Origin: Halonotius roseus
Lineage (GTDB): Archaea; Halobacteriota; Halobacteria; Halobacteriales; Haloferacaceae
DNA: 64,000 nt
Assembly (NCBI RefSeq): GCF_006861655.1
Contig: NZ_SESI01000001.1
Location: 942,328 to 1,006,327 of the forward strand
Direction of reading: 5' to 3'
The position numbers and the translations under genes were made by a program. Shown in pieces: positions 1 to 8,670 of this stretch. The notes under the pieces are model-generated. The model did not search any database. It saw nothing but the letters and a program-made list of their open reading frames with translations, and had not been told where the DNA came from. The first letter of the stretch is position 1, and the number at the start of each line of letters is the position of its first letter.

Positions 1-482
1 TCATTCTCTCGACGACTGACGACGAAGCCGACGAAACGGCCGACGAGGAACGCGAGGCCGAGCCGCGTGAGGCCGGCGAGTGGGAATGGCCGGAACACGA
101 GACGGATCCGGAGACATCAGCCCACGAGTGGCCCGAGCAGTCCGGCGACGACGAGGGGTACGACGCCGAGACACCGCCGGACGAACAGCCCGACGAGGTG
201 AGCTTCAGCGGCGGCTTTACCCCCGAGGCCACCGCCGAGGCGGTCGACGAGCAGGGCGGAGCCGACAGCCAGGCCGACGAGGAGGTCATCGAGGAGCCGG
301 CCGACGCGGAGCTGACGAAGGCCGGCGAGGCCGCGCTGTATGAGCCGACCGTCGACGACATCAACACCGAGTTCTACTGTCCGGAGTGTGGCTTCACCCG
401 CCACGCCGGGGCGTCGTCGATGCGCGCCGGCGATATCTGTCCGGAGTGCCAGCGGGGCTATATCGCCGAACGAGAGCTGTAA
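1..482 (+). CDS. C-terminal part of acidic zinc-ribbon protein (DUF7093-like)
   Basis: Reading frame 3 is open from the window edge, so the start lies upstream. The visible 159 residues are a long Asp/Glu-rich linker followed by a compact C-terminal zinc ribbon with two CxxC knuckles (YCPECGF and ICPECQRG) and the ending YIAEREL. Haloarchaeal proteins grouped as DUF7093 have this layout, with a conserved N-terminal block, an acidic linker and a C-terminal ribbon; that assignment is from memory and the N-terminus cannot be checked here. The function is unknown; nucleic-acid or protein binding through the ribbon is the usual guess. Confidence 0.7.
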   Translation, partial: ILSTTDDEADETADEEREAEPREAGEWEWPEHETDPETSAHEWPEQSGDDEGYDAETPPDEQPDEVSFSGGFTPEATAEAVDEQGGADSQADEEVIEEPADAELTKAGEAALYEPTVDDINTEFYCPECGFTRHAGASSMRAGDICPECQRGYIAEREL

Positions 483-627
483 CACCGCCGGCGTGACCGT
501 GAGATAAACAAGCCTGCGTCCGTAGTTCTGTGTAGCACCCACCCGTCATGTTCAACCGTGTGTCTTGCCGACCACCCGCGTCCGCGCCCGCCGAGCGGCG
601 ACACCGCCTCACGCCAGGTGGTCGGTG

Positions 628-1812
628 ATGCTGCCACGGCTCAAACTCCAGGTTGCGACCAACACCAAGGAGTTCACGATCGGGTTTGTGGTTCTCGGGG
701 TGGTGTTACTGCTTGGGTCGGGCTACGTGTTTCTGACGCCGCCGGTCGAGGAGCCGGCGAGCCAGCCGGAGCCACAGCCTGCTCCGGGGCCCGAAACCGA
801 GGAGTTCGAGGCGTTCTTTCTCGACGTTGAGCTGATCGACAGCGCGGTCGTCAAGACCGCATCCAGTGAGCTGCGACCGACGATCTCCGGGCCAAACCAG
901 CGGGCCTACGAGGAGGGCGAGGTGATCACCCGCGCGCCGGCGTACTTCTATCGGTACACCCCCGATCTCACGTTCAATGTTACCGCCACCACAACGAAGA
1001 ACGTCAGCGTCGATCTCACCACCCGGCTCATCCGCGAGGAGGAGGTTGTGACCGACCGCGAGGATGCCGACAGCGAGATCGTGTACACGAACGATCGGCT
1101 GCTCATGTATCGGCAGGATACGGTCACCGACGGCCGGGTGACAAACCGCCGTGCCTTCGATGTCCGGAATGATCTTGAGCGGCGAGCCGACGAGGTGGCG
1201 GCCGACTTCCCGTCGTCGACAACCTCGCTCAACACCCAGCTGATACTGACCGTCGACTACGAAACCGAGCCGATCAACGGGACGGCCTACAACGGGACGC
1301 TCAACATGACGCCCTCGCTTGAATCCAACAACGACGCCTACTGGATTACCGGCGATCAACAAGCCAACGTCTCGGAGACCCAAACCCGAACGATCGAGCC
1401 GGCGGAGACAGCCGATCCGGCCGGGGCGGGTCAGCCGACCGAACCGAGCGAACCCACACGGGGCGAGCCGAATATGGGGCTGGTCGCGCTGCTGGCGATG
1501 CTTGGGTTGGTCGCCGTTGCCGGCGGCGGGGCGATCGCGGCGAAAGCCCCACAGCTTGACGAGGCGGAGCTCAAAACGGAGATCGCCCACAACCAGTACA
1601 GCGAGTGGATCTCGGAGGGCGAGCTGCTGTTGGATTCCGACAACGAGTTTGTCTCGGTCAACTCCATCGAGGATCTGGTCAACGTCGGCATCGACGCCAA
1701 CAAGCGTGTCATCTACGATCCCGACCTCTCGGTGTACACCGTCGCTGATGGCGACGTGACCTACTACTACACCACCGAGCCCGCCAGCCTCCAGCGGTGG
1801 ACCCACCTCTGA
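628..1812 (+). CDS. DUF5305-like membrane protein
   Basis: The first in-frame ATG is at 565, but the natural protein start is ATG 628 (or GTG 625), just before the hydrophobic N-terminal segment VVLGVVLLLGSGYVFL; the 21 extra upstream codons are Arg-rich. The order is a TM anchor, a large extracytoplasmic beta-rich domain with many Asn/Thr sites (residues about 45-280), a second TM (GLVALLAMLGLVAVAG) and a cytoplasmic tail with a small folded domain. This two-TM architecture matches archaeal DUF5305 proteins, which have no known reaction. The neighbours give no functional clue. Confidence 0.7.
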   Translation: MLPRLKLQVATNTKEFTIGFVVLGVVLLLGSGYVFLTPPVEEPASQPEPQPAPGPETEEFEAFFLDVELIDSAVVKTASSELRPTISGPNQRAYEEGEVITRAPAYFYRYTPDLTFNVTATTTKNVSVDLTTRLIREEEVVTDREDADSEIVYTNDRLLMYRQDTVTDGRVTNRRAFDVRNDLERRADEVAADFPSSTTSLNTQLILTVDYETEPINGTAYNGTLNMTPSLESNNDAYWITGDQQANVSETQTRTIEPAETADPAGAGQPTEPSEPTRGEPNMGLVALLAMLGLVAVAGGGAIAAKAPQLDEAELKTEIAHNQYSEWISEGELLLDSDNEFVSVNSIEDLVNVGIDANKRVIYDPDLSVYTVADGDVTYYYTTEPASLQRWTHL

Positions 1813-1816
1813 TCGA

Positions 1817-2425
1817 CTACTGGTAGCCGTCCAGCATCCGCTCGACGTATTTGGCGATCACGTCAACCTCGACGTGAACTGGGTCGCCGACGGACTTTGC
1901 CTGAAGCGTTGTGAGCTCGTATGTCGTCGGGATGATCGCCACCTCGAAGTAGCCGCTGTCGTGGTCGATATCGGCGACCGTCAGCGAGATCCCGTCGAGA
2001 CAGATCGACCCCTTGTCGACGATATACTGGCCGTAGTCGGCCGGCAGCGCGAAGCGAAACCGCCAGTCGTCGCCGACCTGCTCGATCGCCTCGATCGTCG
2101 TGACGGTGTCGACGTGGCCCTGGACGACGTGGCCGTCAAACCGCCCGTCTGCGGCGAGTGCGCGCTCGATGTTGACGCGATCGCCGACACCGACCTCGCC
2201 GAGATACGTTTTTGCGACTGTTTCGGCCGCAAGGAAGACCTCAAACCAGGCTCCATCGTCGACATCGCCAAACGTCTCGACGGTGAGACAGACGCCGCTG
2301 ACGCTGATCGATTGGCCATGGCGAAGCGCGTCGAGTTCCGGGGAACGGATCCGCAGACGGCGGCCGTCGGCGTCGGCGTCGACAGCGACGACCTCGCCGG
2401 CGGTTTCGACGATTCCGGTAAACAT
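1817..2425 (-). CDS. ribE: Riboflavin synthase, alpha-chain type
   Basis: Converts two 6,7-dimethyl-8-ribityllumazine molecules to riboflavin and the pyrimidinedione. The 202-residue protein begins MFTGIVE, the hallmark start of the family, so ATG 2425 is chosen over upstream in-frame codons. Two lumazine-binding repeats are visible: repeat 1 with GVCLTV, and repeat 2 opening HVVQGHVD and containing ICLDGISLTV. Length fits the bacterial trimeric enzyme (about 200 residues) rather than the shorter unrelated archaeal RibC. It runs convergently with the upstream membrane-protein gene, with only 4 bases between the stops. Confidence 0.95.
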   Translation of the reverse strand: MFTGIVETAGEVVAVDADADGRRLRIRSPELDALRHGQSISVSGVCLTVETFGDVDDGAWFEVFLAAETVAKTYLGEVGVGDRVNIERALAADGRFDGHVVQGHVDTVTTIEAIEQVGDDWRFRFALPADYGQYIVDKGSICLDGISLTVADIDHDSGYFEVAIIPTTYELTTLQAKSVGDPVHVEVDVIAKYVERMLDGYQ

Positions 2426-2504
2426 ACCGGAGGGAGGCGATCCGGAGGGATAGCGGTTGTGTCCGCCGGCGGGCTTTTGTCGTTGCCGGCGATAGCGGAA
2501 GCAA

Positions 2505-2759
2505 ATGCAACTCGGGATCGTCGATCTGATCGGGCTTGCGACCACACTCGTCTTTGCCATCCCGGTCGCCAACTTCGGTGTGACACAGCTGCTCGCCGGG
2601 AAGCCGGTCGGCGGCGTCGCGTTGCTCGGTGTCGCGGTCGCCATGGTCGTCCTCCCGCAGTACTTTCTCGACCCGAAACGGATCCTTGGCCGGCTCCTTC
2701 GAGGGCTGCTTCCCGCTCGCTTGCGTGAGACATCGAAAAGAAACGAACCGCCAAAATAG
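2505..2759 (+). CDS. Small two-TM membrane protein (DUF7533-like)
   Basis: 84 residues: two hydrophobic helices (about 7-27 and 36-53) separated by a short GKPVGG turn, then a basic tail (RLLRGLLPARLRE). It is divergent from riboflavin synthase, with 79 bases between the two starts. Small haloarchaeal membrane proteins of this pattern have been filed as DUF7533; that is recalled and not tested. No function is known. Confidence 0.65.
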   Translation: MQLGIVDLIGLATTLVFAIPVANFGVTQLLAGKPVGGVALLGVAVAMVVLPQYFLDPKRILGRLLRGLLPARLRETSKRNEPPK

Positions 2760-2795
2760 TCGACTATGCCTCGCCTGCTGTCGATATCAACGAAA

Positions 2796-4067
2796 TCAGG
2801 GTGTCAACGACACCGGGGCGTCGACGAGTCGCTCCCCGCCGTCGGCTGTGACCTCGACCAATGAGCCGAGTCGAATCCGCCCCTGATCGGGATCGACAAC
2901 ACCCGTTTCGACGGCGAGAACTGACCCCGCCTGTAGCATGCCGTCGTCGGCAGGGCTCGGGGCCTCATGCGCTGTGAGCCCGACGCCGTGGACAGTGGCC
3001 CACCCGCCAGCGTCGTCGGTGGCTGTGTCGTCGGCGTCATCAGTGGCTGTGTCGTCGGCGTCATCCGGGTTGGCACGCGGCGAAAAGCCGTAGGCCGTCA
3101 GCTCGGCGGTCGCTTCGGCGGCGACGGTTCCCACGTTGCCGCCGACCTCGCAGTGGCGGCGGGCGGCGGTCTGGGCGGCGTTGGCGGCGATGAACGCACG
3201 CCGATCCCAGCCGCCGTCGCTGTCGACGACGACGGTGCGGGTGAGATGGCCGTGGTAGCCGTGTGGGCCCCGCGGAACAAGGTGGATGATAATCCCCTCG
3301 TCGGCCGGCAGCGGATCGGTCGGGGCGGTGTCGCCGGCGCGAACGCGAACCGTCTCCGGGGTGATGCCAACGCCAGCGAGGGTCGCGGCGGTCTCGCGTT
3401 CGAGCTGCTGGGCCGAGAGGGGGTCGCCATCGACGCGGACGATCCCATCGTCGGTCGTGCTCTCGGCGAGGATGTCGCTTGCGTGCGCCATCCCGTGGGC
3501 CGCCCCGCGTTGGACAGCCCGGAGACAGTCGCGTTCGGCGTCGGTCTTGCTGGCGCGGGCGTCAGCGACCGCCGTCGTCGATGCGAGCTTGTAGCCAGCG
3601 TCTTGGAGCCGAACCGCGGCGTCGTGGGGGAGCTGGCTCGGCACCCGGAGTGTGCCAGAACCCGCGGCAGTCCCACGTCGATCGGCGAGCACCGACACAG
3701 CGTGGCTGCCCGGCGGCGTTTGTGGGTCGCGCGTTGCGACCGAACGCTCGATCGCGTGGTCGGCCTCAGCCGCTGACGGGTCAGCGGAGTCAGTGAGAAA
3801 ATCGGCGGCAGCGGCGTCGCGGTCAGCTGTCGAGACACAGTAGATCGCTTCGAGGTCGCCGGCGTCGGTCGGGAGACAGACGATAGCAGCCGCCTGCTGT
3901 GGCTCGGCGGCGCGCGTCAGGTAGCGGCGAGCAGGATCGTCGCCGCGAGCGACATGAACGAAGCCCACGGTGTCAGGCGCAGCGAGTGGCTCACCGAGGG
4001 CTGCGAGTCCAGCCGGTGGTGTCGGTGGGGCTGACCACTCGGTGGAGTAGCCAGCCGGCGGGCTCAC
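2796..4067 (-). CDS. M24-family (aminopeptidase P-like) protein with altered metal ligands
   Basis: 423 residues. The C-terminal half has the pita-bread fold signature: IIIHLVPRGPHGYHGHLTRT (about 259-278), VHGVGLTAHEAP (about 359-370) and AVETGVVDP followed by a final beta strand. In active M24 enzymes the first block carries two metal-binding Asp; here both positions are His (H262 and H274). The usual second Glu in the last strand reads RLGSLV, so it is lost, while the conserved His and first Glu remain. A 24-base tandem repeat (3019-3066) encodes an Asp/Thr/Ala-rich insert before the HGVG motif. The start overlaps the stop of the helicase gene by 4 bases, so the two are co-transcribed. A peptidase role is doubtful. 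Confidence 0.8.
   Translation of the reverse strand: MSPPAGYSTEWSAPPTPPAGLAALGEPLAAPDTVGFVHVARGDDPARRYLTRAAEPQQAAAIVCLPTDAGDLEAIYCVSTADRDAAAADFLTDSADPSAAEADHAIERSVATRDPQTPPGSHAVSVLADRRGTAAGSGTLRVPSQLPHDAAVRLQDAGYKLASTTAVADARASKTDAERDCLRAVQRGAAHGMAHASDILAESTTDDGIVRVDGDPLSAQQLERETAATLAGVGITPETVRVRAGDTAPTDPLPADEGIIIHLVPRGPHGYHGHLTRTVVVDSDGGWDRRAFIAANAAQTAARRHCEVGGNVGTVAAEATAELTAYGFSPRANPDDADDTATDDADDTATDDAGGWATVHGVGLTAHEAPSPADDGMLQAGSVLAVETGVVDPDQGRIRLGSLVEVTADGGERLVDAPVSLTP
3019..3066. repeat. Tandem 24-bp repeat inside the M24-like gene
   Basis: Two copies of a 24-base unit (starting gtggctgtgtcgtcggcgtc) differ only at the last base and sit in frame. They encode a duplicated Asp/Thr/Ala octapeptide on the minus strand. 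Replication slippage is the likely origin. Confidence 0.9.
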
Positions 4068-5929
4068 GGCTCGGGTTCGGGGGCCGCCGGCTCCGCCGCC
4101 TCAATGGCATCGAGCAGCTCCTCGGGTGGCTCATCGCGGAGCTCGTTGTGGAGGAGGACGCTGATCGGGACGGTCGGCGCGCCGTCGATCAGGTTTTCAA
4201 GCAGGACGAGGCGTTCCCGCGCCCGGCTCATGCCGACGTAAAACACGCGGCGTTCGTTGTCGGTCAACAACGGGACGGGATCGGTGTGTTTGGTGAACTC
4301 GTCGTCGCCGACGGTCGTCGGATCGGCCGTCTCCTCGTGGCCGGAGACGGTCGCGGCCATCTGCTCGACGACCTTCTCGGTGAGATCGGTGGCGACGAAG
4401 ACGTGGTCGGCCTCACGACCCTTCGCGGAGTGGATCGTCCCCACGCGGACAGTGTCGGGATCGAGGCCAGCATAGTCGCCGTTGAAGTAGGCGTCGACCG
4501 AGGTGCGCTGGAAGTTTGTCACCTTTCGCAGCATGTCGCCGGCCGACTTGGGGTCGGGCATAAACGGCGCGAACTTCTCAACATCATCGGGATCGAGGGG
4601 AACCTCCGCGAGGTCGTCGTTGTCGGCGGCCTCCTCCTCTGCTTCAAGGAAATCATAGAACTCCTCGCGGTCGTTGGAGCCAAACGTTGAGTCCTGGAGC
4701 ATGTCGGCGAGTCGACGACCTTGCAGCAGTGTGAGCTGCTCACCGGCGTCGAAGGCCTCGATCGCGCGAACGTAGTCGGTCAACCGATCGGTCCAGAGCC
4801 GCTGGTCGGTGAGTGCCTTGAACGGGATCCCCTCGTCGACAAACTCCTCGATGAACTGGAAGAGCTGGTAGCGCGCCCGGAACAGCAGCATCACGCTGCC
4901 CTCCTCGGCGTCAACGGTGTAGCGAACGTTGCGAACGAGTTCGAGGATCGAGGCGTTTTCGACGGCCTCGACACTCCCGCCCTCCTTTCGCGGTTTGAGA
5001 TCCTTTTCCTGGCGTTTGTCGAGATGGCGGATCTCCTGGTTGACGACGTTGAGAATGTTGGAGGGCAGCCGATAGGAGTTTGGAAGCACCACATTCTCGT
5101 CGTGATCGGCATCGAGCAGGAGGTTCGGATCGGCACCCTGCCAGGCGTAGACGACCTGGTCGTCGTCGCCGGCGATCAGCACCTGTTTCATGTGGGGTTT
5201 CCACTCCTCGAAAACAGCATATTGCAGTGTCGTGATATCCTGAAACTCGTCGATGACGAGGTAGTCGACATTGGGGAGCAAGGATCGCTGTTCGACGCGT
5301 TCGAGCATGTCGGCGAAGCCGACCAGCCCGTTGTCGCCCTTATAATTGCGCCACGCTCGGATCGCCTCAGGGATGTCGATGCGGTCGTCGTCGGCCGTCC
5401 ACGTCGGGGTGTACTTGTTGCCCTCCTGGGCGTTGGGATCCTCGTCCGGCGGGAGGCGAACCTCCTCGACGTTCCACTGGAAGGGCACGTCGTACCAGTC
5501 GGCGACATCCCGGCGGGTGCGCTGGAGCCACTGGCTGGTGGCGATGATCTTGTTGCCGATCGTCGTCGACCGAGCGGTGCGGCGGCCGCCGCTTTTGTAC
5601 TCGTCCTCGTACTCGATGCCGTACTCCTCGCAGAACTCCTCTTTGTCGTCTTCGCCGACAACATCGCCGCGGGAGAGATCAAGTAGCTCGTAGGCTTTTG
5701 CGTGCATCGTACAGACGTTGCCCTTGAGCGCGCGTGGCGTCGTGTCAAGTCGCTCGGCGAGGCGTTCGCGGATCTCAGCGGCGGCGGCGCGGGTGTAGGA
5801 GACGACGAGGATGTCGCGTGGATCGGTGTCGTCGTCTTCGAGGATGGTCTCAACGCGGTCGAGAAGGGCGGTCGTTTTCCCGCTACCGGGGCCGCCAAAG
5901 AGGCGCGTGAGTTCGCCGTCGGTGCTCAT
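4064..5929 (-). CDS. UvrD/Rep-family superfamily 1 DNA helicase
   Basis: 621 residues from ATG 5929; the in-frame upstream extension lacks helicase character. Motif I GGPGSGKTT lies at the extreme N-terminus (about 11-19), motif II VIDEFQDIT and motif III GDDDQVVYAWQGAD are in the middle, and motif V TIHSAKGREADHVFVAT and motif VI YVGMSRARERL come near the C-terminus. This is the ATP-dependent 3'-5' helicase core (1A/2A) of the UvrD/Rep/PcrA type, shorter than bacterial UvrD. The expected role is in DNA repair or replication-fork maintenance. The gene's last codons overlap the M24-like gene, forming a two-gene unit. Confidence 0.92.
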   Translation of the reverse strand: MSTDGELTRLFGGPGSGKTTALLDRVETILEDDDTDPRDILVVSYTRAAAAEIRERLAERLDTTPRALKGNVCTMHAKAYELLDLSRGDVVGEDDKEEFCEEYGIEYEDEYKSGGRRTARSTTIGNKIIATSQWLQRTRRDVADWYDVPFQWNVEEVRLPPDEDPNAQEGNKYTPTWTADDDRIDIPEAIRAWRNYKGDNGLVGFADMLERVEQRSLLPNVDYLVIDEFQDITTLQYAVFEEWKPHMKQVLIAGDDDQVVYAWQGADPNLLLDADHDENVVLPNSYRLPSNILNVVNQEIRHLDKRQEKDLKPRKEGGSVEAVENASILELVRNVRYTVDAEEGSVMLLFRARYQLFQFIEEFVDEGIPFKALTDQRLWTDRLTDYVRAIEAFDAGEQLTLLQGRRLADMLQDSTFGSNDREEFYDFLEAEEEAADNDDLAEVPLDPDDVEKFAPFMPDPKSAGDMLRKVTNFQRTSVDAYFNGDYAGLDPDTVRVGTIHSAKGREADHVFVATDLTEKVVEQMAATVSGHEETADPTTVGDDEFTKHTDPVPLLTDNERRVFYVGMSRARERLVLLENLIDGAPTVPISVLLHNELRDEPPEELLDAIEAAEPAAPEPEP

Positions 5930-6017
5930 TGTAGAACGCACATGCGCCCCGGCATCATAAACGACGTGACTTCGCTCGCCGAGGTCGATCCGAACACAGT
6001 CGGAAGCGAGAGCCGGA

Positions 6018-6200
6018 CTACCGATCAGGCTGCCAGCCACACACTGAACACGTCATCGCGCCGTCGTCGTGGAGAGCACCGCAGTCTGGACACTGCTTTT
6101 TGTTGTACGACTCGTCCCAGCCCGCGGGTGCCGTTTCGTGGCCGTTTGTCGAAAGGAACTCGTCGAACAACTCGTCGTCTGAGGACTGTGCTTTTGACAT
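6018..6200 (-). CDS. HVO_0416-type small zinc-finger protein
   Basis: 60 residues starting MSKAQSSDDELFDEF. The C-terminal half holds a zinc-binding pair, CPDCG and CSVCGWQPDR, after the conserved stretch YNKKQCPDC. This matches the haloarchaeal HVO_0416 family of very small zinc-finger proteins, whose function is unknown. ATG 6200 is preferred because a TATA box (TCTATATATG on the minus strand) is centred 28 bases upstream, giving a leaderless transcript; upstream in-frame codons overlap that promoter. Confidence 0.85.
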   Translation of the reverse strand: MSKAQSSDDELFDEFLSTNGHETAPAGWDESYNKKQCPDCGALHDDGAMTCSVCGWQPDR

Positions 6201-6222
6201 TACGGTTCGTGGTAACGTGTAC

Positions 6223-6235
6223 CACATATATAGAA
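6223..6235 (-). promoter_or_regulatory. TATA box of the HVO_0416-type gene
   Basis: The sequence reads CTATATATGTG on the minus strand, 25-30 bases before ATG 6200. This is the classic haloarchaeal spacing for a leaderless mRNA. Confidence 0.6.
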
Positions 6236-6291
6236 CTTGTGGCGTTAGCGACAAACTGGACGATCAGCAACGCCGAAGCGGCGAGCCCGGC

Positions 6292-7809
6292 TTAGAGATC
6301 GTACAACGCGCTGTATTTCTCGGTCACGTACTCGGTGAATGCGTCGGCACTCAACGGCTCGCCGGTCGCGTGTTCGACCAAGGCATCGGTCTCGTATCGC
6401 CGGCCATGCTGGTGGATGTTCGTCCGCAGCCACTCACCGAGTGCATCGAAGTCGCCGCCCCGGATGTCGCCATCGAGGTCGTCGAGCTCACGGTCGGCAG
6501 CAGCGGACAGTTGGGCGGCCATCACGCTGCCCAGCGAGTACGTCGGGAAGTAGCCGAAGTTGCCGTGGCTCCAGTGGATATCCTGGAGACAGCCCAGCGC
6601 GTCAGATGGCGGTGTGATCCCGAGATACTCCTCGTAGAGGCGGTTCCAGCGATCCGGCACGTCGTCGACCGCGAGGTCGCCACCGATGAGCTCGCGTTCG
6701 ATTCGAAACCGAACGATGATATGCAGGTGGTAGGTGAGCTCGTCGGCCTCAACGCGGATCAGGTTCTCGTCATGTACCTGGTTGGCGGCCTCGTAGGCCT
6801 CGCGCGCCGACAGCTCGCTGGTCTGTGGGAACGCCTCTTGCAGCTTCGGCAACAACAGCTCCCAAAACGCCGCCGAACGGCCGACATGGTTCTCCCAGAG
6901 CCGCGATTGGGACTCATGCACAGAGAGATCGCGGTGACTCCCGAGTGGGGTGCCGAAGGCGTCGTCGGGCAGCCCCAGCGTGTAGTAGGCGTGACCGAAC
7001 TCGTGGATCGTCGAGGTGATCGCGCCGAGGGGATCACTCTCGTCGAACCGGGTGGTGATCCGGGCGTCAAACTGGTTGCCCGAGGTGAACGGATGCGTCG
7101 AGGTGTCGAGTCGACCGCGGTCGAAATCGTAGCCGAGCGTCGCTAAGACCTCCCGTGAGAGTGACTCCTGGCTGTCGGTATCGAACGTTCCCTCGAAGGC
7201 GTCGGTCGCAAGGTCGGCATCAGCGGCGCGGATATCCTCGATCAGCGGCACCAGCGTCTCTTGGAGCTCATCCAGGATGTCAGCGGTTTTCGACAGCGAC
7301 AGACAGGGCTCGTACTCCGCAAACAACACCGCATAAGGGTCGGCGTCGGGATCGATATGCTCGGCGTACTGACGTTTGAGCTCAACGAGCCGTTCGAGGT
7401 GGGGAGCGAACTCCTCGAACGCATCGTGTTCACGGGCGGACTCCCACGCGCCGAGAGCCTCGGTGGTCGCCGTCGAAATCTCCTCGATGAGATCACGCGG
7501 CACGCGGGCGGCCCGGACGTACTCTCGGCGAATCTCACGGACGACGGCCTGCTGTTCAGGGGTAAGCGATGCGTCGTCAAGCTCCTCAAGATATCTTCCA
7601 ATGTCCTCATCGACCAACAGGTCGTGGCTGATCGACGACAGCGTCGAAAGCTGCGTCGAGCGGGCCGGCGTCCCGCCCTCGGGCATCATCACCTGTTGAT
7701 CCCACGAGAGCACCTCGGTCGCACTTTCGACGGCATTGTACCGCTTGATCTCATCGAGCAGTGCCGTATACGCCTCCGGAGGTTCGGTCTGCGTCGCGTC
7801 AGTTGCCAT
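6292..7809 (-). CDS. Carboxypeptidase Taq family metallocarboxypeptidase (M32)
   Basis: 505 residues, the normal length for M32. The zinc motif HEFGH (residues 269-273) sits in TIHEFGHAYYTLGLP. Further conserved blocks are SWDQQVMMPEGG near the N-terminus, HESQSRLWENHVGRS, and the C-terminal YFPTYSLGSVMAAQ. It releases C-terminal residues from peptides in the cytoplasm and needs a divalent metal. It is monocistronic, with its start 80 bases from the divergent gene at 7889. Confidence 0.95.
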   Translation of the reverse strand: MATDATQTEPPEAYTALLDEIKRYNAVESATEVLSWDQQVMMPEGGTPARSTQLSTLSSISHDLLVDEDIGRYLEELDDASLTPEQQAVVREIRREYVRAARVPRDLIEEISTATTEALGAWESAREHDAFEEFAPHLERLVELKRQYAEHIDPDADPYAVLFAEYEPCLSLSKTADILDELQETLVPLIEDIRAADADLATDAFEGTFDTDSQESLSREVLATLGYDFDRGRLDTSTHPFTSGNQFDARITTRFDESDPLGAITSTIHEFGHAYYTLGLPDDAFGTPLGSHRDLSVHESQSRLWENHVGRSAAFWELLLPKLQEAFPQTSELSAREAYEAANQVHDENLIRVEADELTYHLHIIVRFRIERELIGGDLAVDDVPDRWNRLYEEYLGITPPSDALGCLQDIHWSHGNFGYFPTYSLGSVMAAQLSAAADRELDDLDGDIRGGDFDALGEWLRTNIHQHGRRYETDALVEHATGEPLSADAFTEYVTEKYSALYDL

Positions 7810-7856
7810 ACCCCCTGTTGCGGCTACGGTCGTATCAACGCACTGGCGGTGGAACT

Positions 7857-7865
7857 TTTTATAAC
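7857..7865 (+). promoter_or_regulatory. TATA box for the gene at 7889
   Basis: TTTTATAAC is centred 28 bases before ATG 7889, consistent with a leaderless transcript. Confidence 0.55.
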
Positions 7866-7888
7866 TCTGTACGCGCTACCATTGACGT

Positions 7889-8215
7889 ATGAGTGTTCAT
7901 ATCGAGGGGTTCGACGATTTCGACGACGAAATCCGGGAACTCAAGGAGAATGCTGACGCCCTTGACGGGAACAACGAGATTCCGATGGATCAACTGTTCA
8001 CGGAGAGCTTCATGGAGTCGTATACACCGTTCAGTTCGCTTGCGGCGTTCTTCGAGCATAGCCCATGGACGGTCGAGACGCGAGCGGACTTCAAGTCGAT
8101 TCCTGAAGACGAGTTCGACCGGTACGTGAACGACAACACTGGGTTCAACGACTGGGAAACAATGCTCCAAGCCGCAGGACGCGAATGGGTCAGCCGCCAA
8201 CTCGGGATCAAATAG
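7889..8215 (+). CDS. Conserved hypothetical protein, 108 residues
   Basis: Opens MSVHIEGFDDFDDEI, then LDGNNEIPMDQLFT, a Phe/Tyr-rich middle (SYTPFSSLAAFFEH) and an end with RADFKSIPEDEFDRYV and REWVSRQLGIK. I recall bacterial and phage-associated proteins with the same order (short N-terminal strand-helix, 'LDG..(E/V)P..ELFT..FM', terminal '(S/V)RKLGF'), so this looks like a family shared across domains. No function is known to me. It has its own TATA box and is followed by a convergent small membrane-protein gene. Confidence 0.7.
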   Translation: MSVHIEGFDDFDDEIRELKENADALDGNNEIPMDQLFTESFMESYTPFSSLAAFFEHSPWTVETRADFKSIPEDEFDRYVNDNTGFNDWETMLQAAGREWVSRQLGIK

Positions 8216-8220
8216 CTCAC

Positions 8221-8601
8221 TTACTCGTCGTCAGGTGATCTGGAAGACTCCTCATCGGATTCATCCGTGGGTGAATCCGATCGCGTGAACTCCGGATCAC
8301 CGAGATGGAGATGAAAATCCCCCTCGATCGTAAGTTCGTCCACCGGCCCCTGACTTGGGGAGTCCTCCGAGGTCACATACTCATAGATTGTAATCAGGCC
8401 GGAAGTCAATCCCACGACTGCTGAAATAGCTTGGATAACTAATCGGAAAACATCAGAAACGTCTCCAATTGCAGGCGATTCAACGATTATTGTGACCTCG
8501 ATAAAAATAGTGGCCAGAAACAGTCCACCGGCAAGGAAAAAGACAACTGCCGAATACCGAACGGAGACAGAACGAATGGAACCTATCGGCAAACGATCCA
8601 T
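8221..8601 (-). CDS. Two-TM hypothetical membrane protein with acidic tail
   Basis: 126 residues with a TM at about 17-39 (YSAVVFFLAGGLFLATIFI) and a second at about 51-72 (VFRLVIQAISAVVGLTSGLI). A cytoplasmic tail rich in Asp, Ser and Glu follows (SPTDESDEESSRSPDDE). The coding sequence is visibly more AT-rich than its neighbours, especially between 8380 and 8600, which may mean recent acquisition. It is convergent with the 7889 gene, with 5 bases between the stops. No family was recognised. Confidence 0.6.
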   Translation of the reverse strand: MDRLPIGSIRSVSVRYSAVVFFLAGGLFLATIFIEVTIIVESPAIGDVSDVFRLVIQAISAVVGLTSGLITIYEYVTSEDSPSQGPVDELTIEGDFHLHLGDPEFTRSDSPTDESDEESSRSPDDE

Positions 8602-8670
8602 TTGTTCATAGCTTCCCGTGGAATATGATTTAAAATTGGTGACGAAGCAAACGTCCGTGTAGCAGTCTGC

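Noticed and set aside
706..1806. Long minus-strand ORF opposite the DUF5305-like gene
   Set aside because: Antisense shadow: no motif, Val/Gly/Arg-rich as expected from reverse reading of acidic codons.
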